A stretch of 64,000 nucleotides of DNA from Strigamia acuminata. Taxonomy: Eukaryota; Arthropoda; Chilopoda; Geophilomorpha; Linotaeniidae. Shown here in pieces: positions 25,601-37,452 of the stretch (positions within the stretch are counted from its first letter, which is position 1; the number at the start of each line of letters is the position of its first letter). Made by a program: the position numbers and the translations under genes. Location of the stretch: the NCBI GenBank assembly GCA_949358305.1, contig OX442316.1, positions 2,914,001 through 2,978,000 on the forward strand. The letters run 5' to 3'. The notes below the pieces were generated by a model, which was not told where the DNA came from, ran no database searches, and worked only from the letters and a program-made list of their open reading frames with translations.

Positions 25601-25779
25601 CTAATAAAACATTATCTTATCAGTGAGTCAGGTTTCTTATCATTGGTTGAAATTTAAACACCACTTCCAAAGAAACCCCCATCAAAAAAAAATATAGAAA
25701 AAATAATTTTTTTTTTATTTTTTTATTTCTTTTTGTAGTTTTTATATGTTTTGTATATTTGTTTTTGTATATTTTATAT
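22641..25779. other. Probable first intron or intergenic DNA, no gene seen
   Basis: T-rich repeats at 22660-23110. 23160-24170 is complex without a supported frame. 24480-24900 holds two diverged copies of a segment ending TGCATTTATCCGG-CCTTAGTTA, about 270 bp apart. 24900-25680 is unique. Confidence 0.4.
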
Positions 25780-25978
25780 ATTCTCATATATTTTCAATGT
25801 ATATCATATATTTGTAATATATATTTTATATATTTGTAATATATATTTTATATATTTGTAATATATATTTTATATATTTGTAATATATATTTTATAAATT
25901 TGTAATATATATTTTATATATTTGTAATATATATTTTATATATTTGTAATATATATTTTATATATTTGTAATCCCATA
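25780..25978. repeat. 20-24 bp AT minisatellite
   Basis: Nine copies of ATATTTTATATATTTGTAAT. Confidence 0.92.
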
Positions 25979-26584
25979 TTTTATCGATTAAGAGCCGCAG
26001 CTCTTATTCAAAACTGCCATTTTTGTCAGCAATTACAATTTATATAATAATATATTTTATATTTTAAAAACCAAAGAAAATCCGTCGTCTTAAGATAATA
26101 ATAAACGCTACTTAGCATAAATAAGCGTTACAAAATAAGAAAAAACAAAATGTTTGCGCGTGATAAAAGTTAATGCAGATTACACATAGTGTATTATTTA
26201 TTGTATTTAAATGTAAAGAAATGTGAAATCCTTGACATTGAAATTGTTTGGCTTTTTAATAATTGCAGATTTGCCTTGCCACGGATACGATGCAGTTGCC
26301 TCGGAGACGTTGTTTTATCTTTGATTCGGAAGCAGTTGGGCGTGTCGTTAGTAGTTTTGCCAGGAGAAAAGTGACCCCCACAATGCAGTTATGAATTTTC
26401 CCTTGTATCAAGACTGATCGTACGCGACTCGAATGGAGCTGAACACACCCAGCCTGCTCAGGCTGCGGTGGCAACCAGTATTAACATGACTGATGATTGT
26501 GCCAAAATGAAGAATAGCTTTTCTACAGTTTATATTTATTCTGCTTCGGTGTAAAGTGTGTGCGACTTCAAACAAAAAAATATT

Positions 26585-26616
<32 letters not shown>

Positions 26617-26676
26617 CAACAACATCAACATCAACCACAACTACTTCTATATCCTATTAAATTATCCAAATAAAAG
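25979..26676. other. 5' flank of the chromatin gene
   Basis: Contains a good acceptor-like ATAATTGCAG at about 26260-26269, followed by GC-richer sequence to about 26480, which could be a 5' untranslated exon. A 19-bp T tract and A-rich leader precede the ATG. No upstream coding frame. Confidence 0.35.
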
Positions 26677-29600
26677 ATGGCTCAGGAATTCAGCTGGTTT
26701 CCATCCTACGGAGATTACTCCAACTGTAACCGAACCATGAATTTCTCCAACAGCGCCACCGACTTCGTCAACGCTTCGCCCTTCATGCTGGGCGACGGCG
26801 ACACGCGCACCGAAGAAGGGGCGGCCGCGACAGGATCGACGGCGACAGCTGGCAGATGGCACGCCGGCTTACCTCCGTCCTACAGAGACTCCTGCCAAGT
26901 GAGGGCTCAGTCCATGGCTCTGGCTTTAGCCAACCACAAGTACACCGACTGTTCGATGGGTTGGGACGCGGCAATGTTGAGCCACCAGTCGATGGAGTCG
27001 CGATACCTGAGTTATTCGGTCAGTTGCAACGCCCAGACCCCCTTGTCGACCCCCAGACCCAATCTGATTGGCCATGGGGTCGACTGTAATACTGGACTGC
27101 CCCATCCGGGGCTTAAGAGCCCGTACATGAATGCGGGGATGACGTGCAGCAATCCTCCGGTTCCCTTTCCTTCGATGAAAGGCACCGGTTATTCCGGTGT
27201 CAGTTCCGGTGCGAGCGCGATGGGTTTGGGAAGACCGGAGTTTCTGAGTCATACGGTTAATTGTGCCAATCGCATGACCCACCAGGCGGCTTCAAACATG
27301 CGTTACTCCAACATGGGCCCTTGTGGGAATCAGTGCGCGACTTCCGGATACTTGGGCGGGATGTCCAATTGCAGTGCTTCGATTAGTTTGCCGCAGTCGG
27401 AGTCCGGGGTCAACGGCGGTGGCGGCGGCAACGAGGAAAAGACAAATGTCAATCTGAGTTCGACGTCGAAAAGTGGTAATTTGATCAGTTCCATCTGTCC
27501 CACCAGCATGAATTTGCAATTGACTACGACCCATATGGATTTGTTGGCTTCGACGACGGCCGGTGCCAATTCGGTGACTACTTCGCACGTTAACAGCGTT
27601 CGGCCGGTGCAGAGTTCTTGTTCGGATTCGTTGTGCAGCGTGCCGGCGGTTGAACAACAACAAAACAGTTCCATCATGCGTGGTGCCGATGCTAAAGGAC
27701 CGCAGCAGGAACAGACATTGACGACGGCGGCGAATTGCAGCTTACCGATGGATGTGCTCAAAGTGAATGGACTGCAGACAGCGACACGTGCTCGAACCAA
27801 AGTCAAGGAACCGGTGATGCCAACCCTTCATCCAGAGACATCTACCATCAAAAAAGAAGTGCCAATCACGCCTGTTAAGATTAAACAAGAGAGCGATGAG
27901 GCATCAAACTCCGATTCAGGTAGGATTATTTTATCGTTTTAACTTGCAGAGGTAATGCATTAAGTAATGCCCTGGTGGTATTAAACCTGAAAACCCAGGC
28001 ATTCTATCGTTATGCTTGTTTAGAGTTTTGCATAGTCACGCTTGCCTTAGGTAGGGTTTTTCCATGCTTGCCTAGGGTAGGGATTTCCCACACATGTCTA
28101 GAGGAGGGATTTTCCATGCTTGCCTGGAGCATCACATTTCTAAGCTTGCCTAGGGCTTTTGCATGCATGCCTAAGGCATCACATTTTCATTCTTTCTTAA
28201 GGCATCATATTTCCTTTCCTTGCTTACCTAGGGCATTTCTAAGCTTGTCTAGGGCCTCAAATTTTCAAGCTTGCCTAGGGCTTTTCTAAGCATGCCTAGG
28301 GTTTTTCCATGCTAGCCTAGGGCCTTTCCGTGCTTGCCTAGGGCTTTTCCATGCTTGTCTATGGCATTTTCATTGCGTAGATCTTATCTACATTATGTTA
28401 AAGCTGTTACTTAGTGATGTGATTGGGTTAAGGAAATGACATTGAAAATATTTTTTCTTGTTAAATGTGTTTTTAACTTTAAAATGTATTTCAGATGACG
28501 ACACATTCCAATGTGGTCGGTGCAAAGCCGTGTTTGTTCGTCTCAATGATTTTCACGAGCATAAAAAGACAAAATGTCAGAAGAAGAAACGACGGAAACC
28601 TAAAGACCATCCTCCGGTGTTACAAAAAAGTGGCCAAAGTGATAGTGAATCCAAGTTTGTGATCAGCAATGCGTGGAATACTAGCAGTAACTGTGAAACT
28701 TCAACATTGCCCCCAAAACAGACCAAACTGTTAGAGAACAGCAACAAAAAATCGTTTTCTGCAAAGCAGACAGACAGTGCTGTTGATAATCATCGTTCAA
28801 ACATGCCAAACACATCTCTCCCATTGCCAACTGCATGTCCCAAAAGCAATAGCATAGTGAACAACATGAGTCCATTGTCAAATAAACTCTGCTCCAATCT
28901 GAATAACAAAACCCCCAACATCCCAAGCACTAATCCAAGCCCGGTGTCAAATATTGTAAACAGCAGTCCGATGTCGTCAATCACCAGCGCGAGCCCGATA
29001 ACCTCAGTGCCTCCCATTCCAAACCCAAGTCCCATGTCCAATTTACCAATTGCAAGTCCCATGTCTAACCTGACCAATACAAGCCCAGCATCTGCATTGC
29101 CTCACCCAAGTCCCATGTCAAGCAATCACAACAGTGTAGTAAGTAATTCAAGTCCAATGACACCAAACATTTGCTCCAACAATAACAATTATCCCAGCAA
29201 TCCCCCATCAACTTTGAGCAATCATCAAAGCCCTCTGCCTGTCAATCAACCTACATCTTTAGCCAACACCAACCTAAGTCCCATTTCCAATAGCCAAGGA
29301 TCACTTACTAGTATCCAAAGTCCCTTATCCAATAATTCATTGCCCAATAATCCTAGTCCCATGCAACATTTGGTGCATAATCAAGGTATGAATAGCAAAC
29401 AAAATTCCACCAATAGTAATAACTCACTAAACAACAGTCATTGCTCTGTGGGCAATAATGAGAGAGGAAACAACTTGCATACAAGTGCTCAGCATGCAAA
29501 GCAGGCTAATGTACTTTCACCATCAGCAAATTGCCAAGTGCACAACAATAGAAACAGTATGCTCATGGCAAATTCATGCCATCAGCAAGTGTGGAACAGA

Positions 29601-32600
29601 ACTTCAGCTTCAGCAGTGAACAATAGTTCAGGATTATCAAGGGTGCTTGCATCATCTAACAGCCAAAAACATTCAGTGAGCAGCAATCAAGCTACCATCA
29701 ATAGAGGCTGTGGGCATCATGCAGGAAACAGATTATTATTGCCAAACACCAATAATAACAACAGAGGAGGTAATGTAGATTTTTAATTAATTCATTTTCA
29801 ATTATCCGAACGACCGGTTACATACATAACCTATTCACACTGATACTTTATTCCCATGTTCGTGTGTAGACTATAAGTAGGGCCTATTACCCATTTCACT
29901 TGTGTAGTGATACCAAAAAATAGATAAAAACACTGGCTGACATTTTGAATGCTTTCTAGGCAAAACAACCAATAAAAAATTAGAAAATTGTTTGCTTTCC
30001 TGACAAAGCAAGCAATAAACTGAATAAACGTGAATATTGAAATACAAACAGCATAAATGTTTATTTTATGAATTGAAGAAACATTTTCATTCCAATTATT
30101 TAAATAATCAAACAAATTAAAACAAAACTGAACTATACTCTTGTTCGACTCAAGAGTATACCCTTCTCCCATTGGCCGAGCCGCATTACTCCTAACTCCA
30201 GTCTGTATTACCATAGAGTAAAGAATCTATGGTATTACTACCACTAGGAGAAGTAGTTCTTATTTTTATTATGATTATTACTACATTTTTGGATCACTAC
30301 ACCATCGGCCAATGGGAGAAGGGTATACTCTTAAGTCGAACAAGAGTATACTTTTCCTGGTGGTAGCACACAGTGAGTAATTAAGCTCAGCCAATGGGTA
30401 ATAGGCCCAACTTATAGTGGGCCAGAGTATAGTACAACTAAGCTTTTGCGAACAAATCGGTTTTACGAAAACCTGTTCCCGATTATTTTTTTATATTGGC
30501 GTGTATTTATAAATTTCAATGTTAAATTATGATATACAAGATCTGGATATGACCCAACAAAAACAAAAAGCTTAAAGAATAAAAAATAAAAGATACCAGG
30601 GCAGCAGAATCATACAAAACAGAAAAACAAGGACATTAGAGCTCTGTTTTAGCAGTGGTCCCCACAGAGAAGTGGAAATAGATTGATTTACTGCTCCAAT
30701 TTTGTCACAAACTTCAAAATGTTTACAAACTTCAATTGGTTGCTAAAAACAAATATGAACACACTGTCAATTTGCTGGATTAAGAGAACCAATGGGAGTT
30801 TGTATTCTAAAAAAAAGTCAAAAATTGTTCCTTCATGTTAGTCTTATTAGATAAAGGTAATTCAATAAGCTTTTGATAGATTAATACATCAGAATAATAA
30901 AAATATCGATTTTAATCCAGTTCATACAATGCTGTTATCCGAAGAGTAAACAAGTTTGAAATCTGGCAAAAGCTGACTCTGCTCCACTTCACATTAGCAT
31001 CTGCTAAAAATTAATCAATTATATACTAAACCTACACTAAGATTATGAAATCAAACAGAGTATATCATTGGATCACTATCACGGACATAAAAAACTAGTT
31101 TAAACTTAATCCGTGTTATTTGTATTCCTGGATTGCAGGTTCAAACAAAAATGTGTCAACAAATTCATCAAGACAATCATCAACCACAAGCCCAAGTGCA
31201 AGCATGGGACCTCCATCTGCATCATACAGCGAGTCCACAGATGCCATGATAGTACAACCAATGGATTTGGGCAGTCCAAATGAAGTCATGCCATCACAAG
31301 ACATAATGGGCCCTGGAATGGGTTCTGTAAATAACTCTTCAAGTCACAATAACCAAGGTTGAGTTTCCCATGCATTTATTTATTCACACTTTTCTTTCTT
31401 TCTTCCTTCCCATGGGTTTGCATTTTGATTTTGAGTGTCTTTCTGTTACCCTCGACGGATACACAGCAAACTTCCTCTAGATTGGCAATAGGGTCCACCA
31501 AAAAGTCCCTAGTATTAGATGGATCCCAACTCTGGAGCAGGACTTCTTAAATTGAGTTACAGAATGAAATAACGCAAAAGGATCTCGATTCTATTTTGTT
31601 GGTTTTTCGGAACCCGAGATAATGATCAATAGGGATGGACGAGGGCATTTGTATTGTGGTGCGAAAGGGTGACATTTTTGGACCGTTGCAAAACAAACTA
31701 CTGCGAAAGCATTTGCCAAGAATGTTTTCATTAATCAAGAACTGAATGTGGGGGTCGTAAAAATTTCTCGGGCGAAAAAGGAAAGGCGATCGCAAGTGGA
31801 AAAAGTTTAAGAAGCCGTGTTCTAGAGGGAGCTTTGAGCCTTGCAGGGTCCCAAAGGGGTGCCCAGTCTAGATATGCCAGGCCTAGAGGGAGTTCACTGT
31901 AATGTATCATTGCTAGTAGTCTGACAGTAGTAATTTCTGAATTATTATAAATGTTATTGTTTTTCAGATCAAGAAACAGACTCATTAATGGAATTCTACT
32001 TACCAATAGTAGAAGCATTTGTAGGATTTGATGATGGCAGTGGACCAACTGGAGGTGGTTCTACTCCGAATATTGCTCTACCAGGAACAGTGTTTGAAGT
32101 AAATATTAGAAGTTTAGTTTTATTTTTGCATTTATTCATTTAATTTTCTCTTATTGCACTAGAAAAATCATCCCAACATAGTGAATCATTTACAAGCACG
32201 CAAACAAGACCATGCTGCTGTCATGGCAGGCATGAAAGCCACAAATCATTTCAGCACAGGACTTCACGCACCAATATCTCAGCATCCACCTCATCATCAT
32301 CCTCCATTACCGATCCCTCCACAAACCGTTGGTCTTGGTGGTTGGGCGACCACCAACACTTCCAAGCGGAAGCAGTCTAAGCAGTCGGGAAAAGCCAAAC
32401 GCACACGTCGCAGCTACAAGTGTGGCAAATGTCCGCCATGCCTGGTGCAAGAAGACTGCGGGAAATGCGACTATTGCTTAGTAAGCCGTTGTAATCTTGA
32501 AAGAACAGAAAAGATGAATTCGGACTCAAACGTCGTCTGGCCATAAACAGAATGTGTGGTTACGCCACCTACCGTTTTATCCTGCTTTAAGCCGCATGCC

Positions 32601-35600
32601 AGTATAGTGCAAGTTTTACCGGCATGTCGATAAACCCACGTTTCTACTGGTGTGCCGGCATTCAATCAAAATTGAGCCAAAACAAGCATCGAAAGCATTT
32701 TTTGATGTACAAAATGTAGGAAATTGGCCTAAATTCCTATAGATTTTTCCAATTTTTAGTAATAATCTTCAGAATATCAAGAAAACTCAAATTTTAGGCC
32801 AAAATTCTAGTTTATACCGGCATGCAAACGTGTGATCGACAATATGGCAGCCGACGTTTGTCCATTTATCCTTGGGTTAAAAAAGCACTTCTATTTTTAA
32901 TTCTAATTCAGCATCTGGTCTCTTGTTGACACAATTATATCCAAAAGTACATGCTATAAATTCTGAGGAAATTATTGCTCAAATTAAAAAAAAATATTTG
33001 CAATGTCTCAACCGGTCCCTGTACTGCACTGCTTTATCCTTCTGGTTTTTTCAAGGTTATCAAGCTAATAAATGTTTTGTTTTTTTTAATATCAGAAAAT
33101 AATTATCCCAATAATTTATCCTTATTCCCCTTTTGGAATTTATTCTATTGAATAGAAATTTTTCCATAGCATTTTATGGAGTTCCATCAGGTTTTTATGT
33201 ACAATTTGGCCTATTGAAGCAAATTCAAAACTGTAGGTGCAGTAAATTTAAATGTAGAATATTTTATCTTGTGTATACACATCACTTCTACAATATTGTT
33301 ACTCTTAATTCTGTAGCAAAATTTGAGGCTTTACAATATTTTAATTATTTTTGTTTCTATTTAGGACCGGCCCAAGTTTGGTGGTCGCAACACCCTTCGG
33401 CAACGCTGTCGATTAAGGCAATGTGCTGTTTTGGTAAGAAAACAAGCTTTTATTCAAACAATTAATACTTTGCTTCACATATCAGCAGGGTTTACAATTT
33501 ACCAGAAGGTCCTGGCTAAGTTAGATTAAGTTATATTTTAAAAGTGGGAAAATTAGTTAATTTGGGTTTAGTTAAAATATTGGGACAAAAAATTGATTTA
33601 GTGTGAAAGTCAGTAAGTGGGAGATTTAGTTTTTATTTAGTGGAAATCCAAGGAAAATTAGTGGGCCAATAAATGGGACCCATTTTTAAATCCGCTTTCA
33701 CATACGAAGCAAAATATACTTTTATGAAAATTCTAAATGAAAACCGGTTAGCTAATTGGTATTTTCTTTTCTTTTGCATGTGTCTTCTAGGGCAAGGTAA
33801 TGTATTCCTAATTGAAATTCAAAACTTTAATCACTAATAGAAATCTTTGTTTTTTAAATATAGGGAAAGGTAAGGTCAACTACCATTCATTAATTTTTTT
33901 TTCCTCAATAAATTGAAAGAGTTGTAATCACAGGGAAAAGGTAAGGGCTACATAGGCCCACCCATAGTGATAGAAAGCAAACTGAAAGAACAAAGGGAGA
34001 AAACTTCTCAACTGGAAGTCACCAAAGTCAAGAAACCAAATGATCTGGAGGAAGACGATGAACTGGACGACGACGAAGCGCTGAGCATGAACAGCAATCA
34101 GCCGATGACGACGCCGACAACGGGTCTTCCAGATGGAGGCGAGTTTCAGGTTGAGAAGATTATTGCAAAGCGACTCAAGCGCGGGAAAGTGGAATATCTT
34201 CTTAAGTGGAAAGATTATCCCGAGTAAGAAGCGAACTGCTTTGAAAATTATTGTAATTGCTTGAATGCACAAGTACAAAAATATATCAGTAATGGCGAGT
34301 ACGCTTAAAGGTCAAGAGAACTGTCAACTTAAACCCCATACTAAGTGGAGTCAGCGGTAGTCTGGTCAAACTCGCTGTTTAGTGGCATGCGTCTTACTCT
34401 TAGCAGTCAACTTTAATGCGCATTTAGGTTTATTTAACTTCTTATGTTATCAATAGATGGCGCTGATAGCCATGACGTCATTTGGTTTAACTTAGGACGA
34501 TTAACTACAAGACTTCTCATCTAGCACAATTTAATTGTTAGACTGTAAAGCGATTCTGTCTTGAGATCGTTGCGCCATCCGGCCGAAACGGCACAAAATG
34601 ACGTTATTTTGGGGGCAAATGGCGGACAACTGACATGACATCCCGCATTTGCATTTTTAGAGGACATTAATATTTTATGTTTAAGTTAAAAATAATGTCT
34701 GAAAATTATTTATTACATTTTTAGATATTATTTTTGAATCAAACGTTAAATAAAATTGTCTAACGTCCGCCAAAAATGTAAGTGCGGGATGTCAGTTGTC
34801 AGCCATTTGCCCGCAAAAAGTTTGAGCATTGGGACGACAGATGGCGTTTACTTCGTTTTTGTGCGGGACAACTTAGACTTTAAAAAAATGGCGGATGTGA
34901 AGTCCTGTAGTTAATCGTCCTAGGTAGAACCTAGTATTAATTTTAGGTAATACGGGTGTTTTCATAATAGCCCACAGCCCAGGTTAAATCAGTTCTCTTC
35001 GAAAGACATCTACAATGTACTCTGTACGGACCAGACAGTACTCGTCCTAACAGCTACACCCAGCAATGTTAAATTCCCTCCCATCCAGACAGACTGTTAG
35101 CCCGACAACTTTCTGGGACTCATCCTATGTCCGGGCTACACAGAATACTTAGTATAACAGTCCACAACAATCTCAAACAGCAACATTGAATATTTATTTT
35201 CACAGAACAATTTATTTTCAAAAAAATACTCAAACCAAAATAATCTTTAGTACATAAACATCTCAGAATGAAAAAAAAATATTAGGACCTTGAGATCATG
35301 CAAGAGAAAAACATATCTTAAAATAATAAATAAATTTGCATCTTTGCTGAAGTCAGAGGCAAAATTTAGTTCTCTTAACCTTTAAATTAAATATCAATTC
35401 AAGGATGCTAATACTGGCTGTCTATTTAAGTTGATTTCACTTTTAAAATACTAGCATGCTTTCATTCCCTCATATAACAATACTTATGAGGTAGAAGAAC
35501 GGTCAGTGCAGCAACCATTTTTGTTTTCTCCAATTTTAAAGATCAGTAAAATGCAAGGGATTTAAAGAATGCTAGTAGTTGGTAAATTATTTCCTGTCTT

Positions 35601-35883
35601 TGCCTTTTGTTTTAAAATTTGTTATTTTCTTGTCTTTAGCCAACCTGTGCTATCTGGCCCTACCTCTACCTCACAGAAGGTAGGAACTAATGTGTGTACC
35701 AATTTTTTACATCTTAACAATTATCATCTTTATTTTCTACAAAATGGATCATTCTGTTTACTGAGATTGCTCATTTCAATTTGCAGATCTGAGAACACAT
35801 GGGAGCCAGTTGATAACCTCTGTTGCCCAGAACTGTTGAGGGATTTCCAAAGGTTTTCTCCAAGTGTGAAGCAGCCTGAATAA
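26677..35883 (+). CDS. C2HC finger - CXXC zinc finger - chromodomain protein
   Basis: Eight exons join with matching phases into 1213 residues: 26677-27919, 28495-29769, 31139-31357, 31968-32098, 32163-32480, 33365-33433, 33934-34223 and 35787-35883. Residues 1-414 are Ser/Asn/Gly/Cys-rich with spaced Cys motifs. A C-x2-C-x12-H-x4-C finger is at 421-442, then a KKKRRKPKD basic stretch and a long Asn/Ser/Pro low-complexity region. The CXXC domain is at about 1035-1085: CGKCPPC, CGKCDYC, KFGG at 1066-1069 and the last cysteines at 1077 and 1082. An acidic linker follows. The chromodomain is at about 1155-1205, with likely cage residues F1156, W1177 and Y1180 and the ENTWEP motif. CXXC domains of this form (KFGG present) bind unmethylated CpG, and chromodomains bind methyl-lysine, so the protein probably links CpG-rich DNA to histone marks in the nucleus. 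I do not recognise this domain order as a named family. Confidence 0.92.
28000..28360. repeat. Minisatellite in intron 1 of the chromatin gene
   Basis: About fourteen degenerate copies of a 20-30 bp unit with core CTTGCCTAGGGC and a TTTCCATG segment. Several copies make an open frame that is not coding. Confidence 0.85.
29871..30417. mobile_element. Foldback (nested inverted repeat) element in intron 2
   Basis: Outer arms at 29871-29895 and 30393-30417 (CTATAAGTAGGGCCTATTAC and its complement, one or two changes). Inner arms at 30134-30179 and 30305-30350 are about 45 bp with TATACTCTTGTTCGACT and CTTCTCCCATTGGCCGA. A related copy lies at 45559-45660. No ORF. It resembles a non-autonomous foldback or MITE element; superfamily unknown. 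Confidence 0.75.
31464..31899. mobile_element. MITE-like element in intron 3 carrying an 18S rRNA fragment
   Basis: Ends are imperfect inverted repeats: CAGCAAACTTCCTCTAG at 31464 and, in reverse, CAGTGAACTCCCTCTAG from 31899. Most of the interior (about 31561-31793) is a diverged copy of the central domain of small-subunit rRNA. The element sits between the donor at 31358 and the acceptor at 31967, so it does not disturb the splice sites. The right end is followed by TA, typical for pogo/mariner-type insertions; the left flank is less clear. Confidence 0.65.
31561..31793 (+). pseudogene. 18S rRNA pseudogene fragment
   Basis: Recognised from conserved eukaryotic small-subunit rRNA strings: TTCTATTTTGTTGG, TTCGGAACCCGAG, AACTACTGCGAAAGCATTTG and CCAAGAATGTTTTCATTAAT, in the right order and spacing. 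Several substitutions in normally invariant positions and a scrambled segment after ATCAAGAAC show it is a decayed copy and not functional rRNA. Confidence 0.9.
33791..33869 (+). other. Two candidate 6-nt micro-exons (Gly-Lys each)
   Basis: CTTCTAG|GGCAAG|GTAATG puts a 6-nt exon at 33791-33796, and AAATATAG|GGAAAG|GTAAGG another at 33864-33869. Each has an acceptor before it and a donor after it and would add Gly-Lys in frame between exon 6 (phase 0 end) and exon 7, which itself begins GKGKG. Their use is inference; skipping them also gives an intact frame. Confidence 0.35.
34493..34922. mobile_element. 430-bp foldback MITE in intron 7 of the chromatin gene
   Basis: Terminal arms TAGGACGATTAACTACAAGA at 34493 and its near-complement ending at 34922. 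A second, inner pair of arms (GGCAAATGGC, ACAACTGACATGACATCCCG at about 34614-34660 and complement at about 34777-34817) makes almost the whole element self-complementary. No ORF. Confidence 0.8.
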
Positions 35884-36295
35884 AATGTGCCAATATCATC
35901 ACTCACAATGCTTGACTCAAATGAAAGTGTGAAAAAAGATAATCTGTTATTCTTTAATCAAATATAAACACTTTTGACCGGCAGATTCAATGTTTTGTAG
36001 TTACTTGATTTATAATGTAATCTGTTAGTTTTGTCATGACAATTTTCTGATCTTTTTATTTATTATTATGTGCCATAATAATGTCATGTTAAACATTTGT
36101 TGAAAATTTCAGAAATTTATGACAAAATCATCTAGACTGCATTCAATAGCATAATATATGCAATGTACTTACATAATGTGTCAAAGTGAGAGTACAAATG
36201 GCTTCAACATGAAAGAGTTTGATTTTATTTAGTAGCGAGTAAAATTATTGGAGACTTTGCTTTCTTTCGGTGACCAAACGGTATATTACCAAACA

Positions 36296-36662
36296 CCAAT
36301 GTTGTATCGAAGTTCGTGAACTACTTCACTTCTACAGTTGAACGAAAAATTCGAACTTCGTTGACTTTTAGGAGTGAACTTGAAGGAATTTCACGTTAAC
36401 CATGTTTGATGATGAAAACGTTGCAAAAATGTTAGTTTAAATGTTTAGATGATGTTTCTAATCACTTTTTACAATGAAAACAGCCATGAAAGCGATGAAA
36501 ACGACTGCTTTACTAAAAAAAAGTGTTTTTTTGTCATCTACAATGCACAAAATGTAACAAAAAAACATTTTAATTTCTAAAAAAAAAATCTAAAAATTGA
36601 ACGTGAACTTTTGATTCAAGTTCATGAACTTGAACTTAGTTCACTTCGAAAAAAATTGTAGT
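36296..36662. repeat. Dispersed repeat, copy A
   Basis: Contains ACAGTTGAACGAAAAATTC, repeated GTGAACTTGAA-type motifs and TTAGTTTAAATGTTTAGATGA. Matches the block at 39288-39512 over about 200 bp. The clustered GTTCACTT / AAGTGAAC inverted motifs suggest an old DNA transposon of hAT type, unproven. Confidence 0.6.
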
Positions 36663-37452
36663 GAACACAAAATATTTTAGTTTTTGAATGCAGCTAGTGA
36701 TTTTTTGCCGCGACTTTAATTCAAAGAAATACAGAAATGTAATATTTGGTCACCGAGAAACCAAGTGTCTTTACTTTTAACTTAAATTTCTCATTTTTTA
36801 TAAATTAAAATTTCTTTTCAAAATCAAAATCAAATTTTGTAGCTATAATTGTTAACTTTTGCCATTTTTGTCAATTTTGGGAGTAATTGTTTAATTTTTA
36901 CAATTTGTTTTGCTTCTTTGTTGTTTAATAGTTATACTTGTGATTGTTTTTTAGAGCTTTTTTTTAATTGTTTATAATTTCTTACATTGAGAATGGCTGT
37001 GTAAAGATCGAAGGATTTTTTTATCCCTAAGAAGGTATTTTTATATTTTTTTTCCAATATATATCACAAGATAAATTTTAATGGACATCATGATTCATAG
37101 ATATATGCCATTGAAAAGCAGACATTACGGAGTCGTAATAGAATCAAACGTAGTTTTTAAAACAAACGAAAAAGTTAAAAATAATTAATGTATTGACGTA
37201 ATACCTGTGGAATCATAAAAATTTGTACCATAAATACAACACCCAATCAAATAACAATATTGGGTTTTTAAAAAAAAGTAGAATAGAAATTTCTTTTTAC
37301 ATTTTCAAGTCTTTCTTCCTGCAAATAGAATTTGGATTTTATACCTGTAGAACATTAATGTTTTGATTGTCTCATTTGGATTTATTGTTGGACAGGATTC
37401 AAAGACTATCATATATAATGACAATATATATATATATATATATATACACATA

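Noticed and set aside
26926-27806. Minus-strand frames of 118-158 residues
   Set aside because: Antisense shadows of the first coding exon of the chromatin gene.
37422-37445. TA dinucleotide tract as an AT-rich regulatory element
   Set aside because: Simple microsatellite immediately before the MITE; no further motif.
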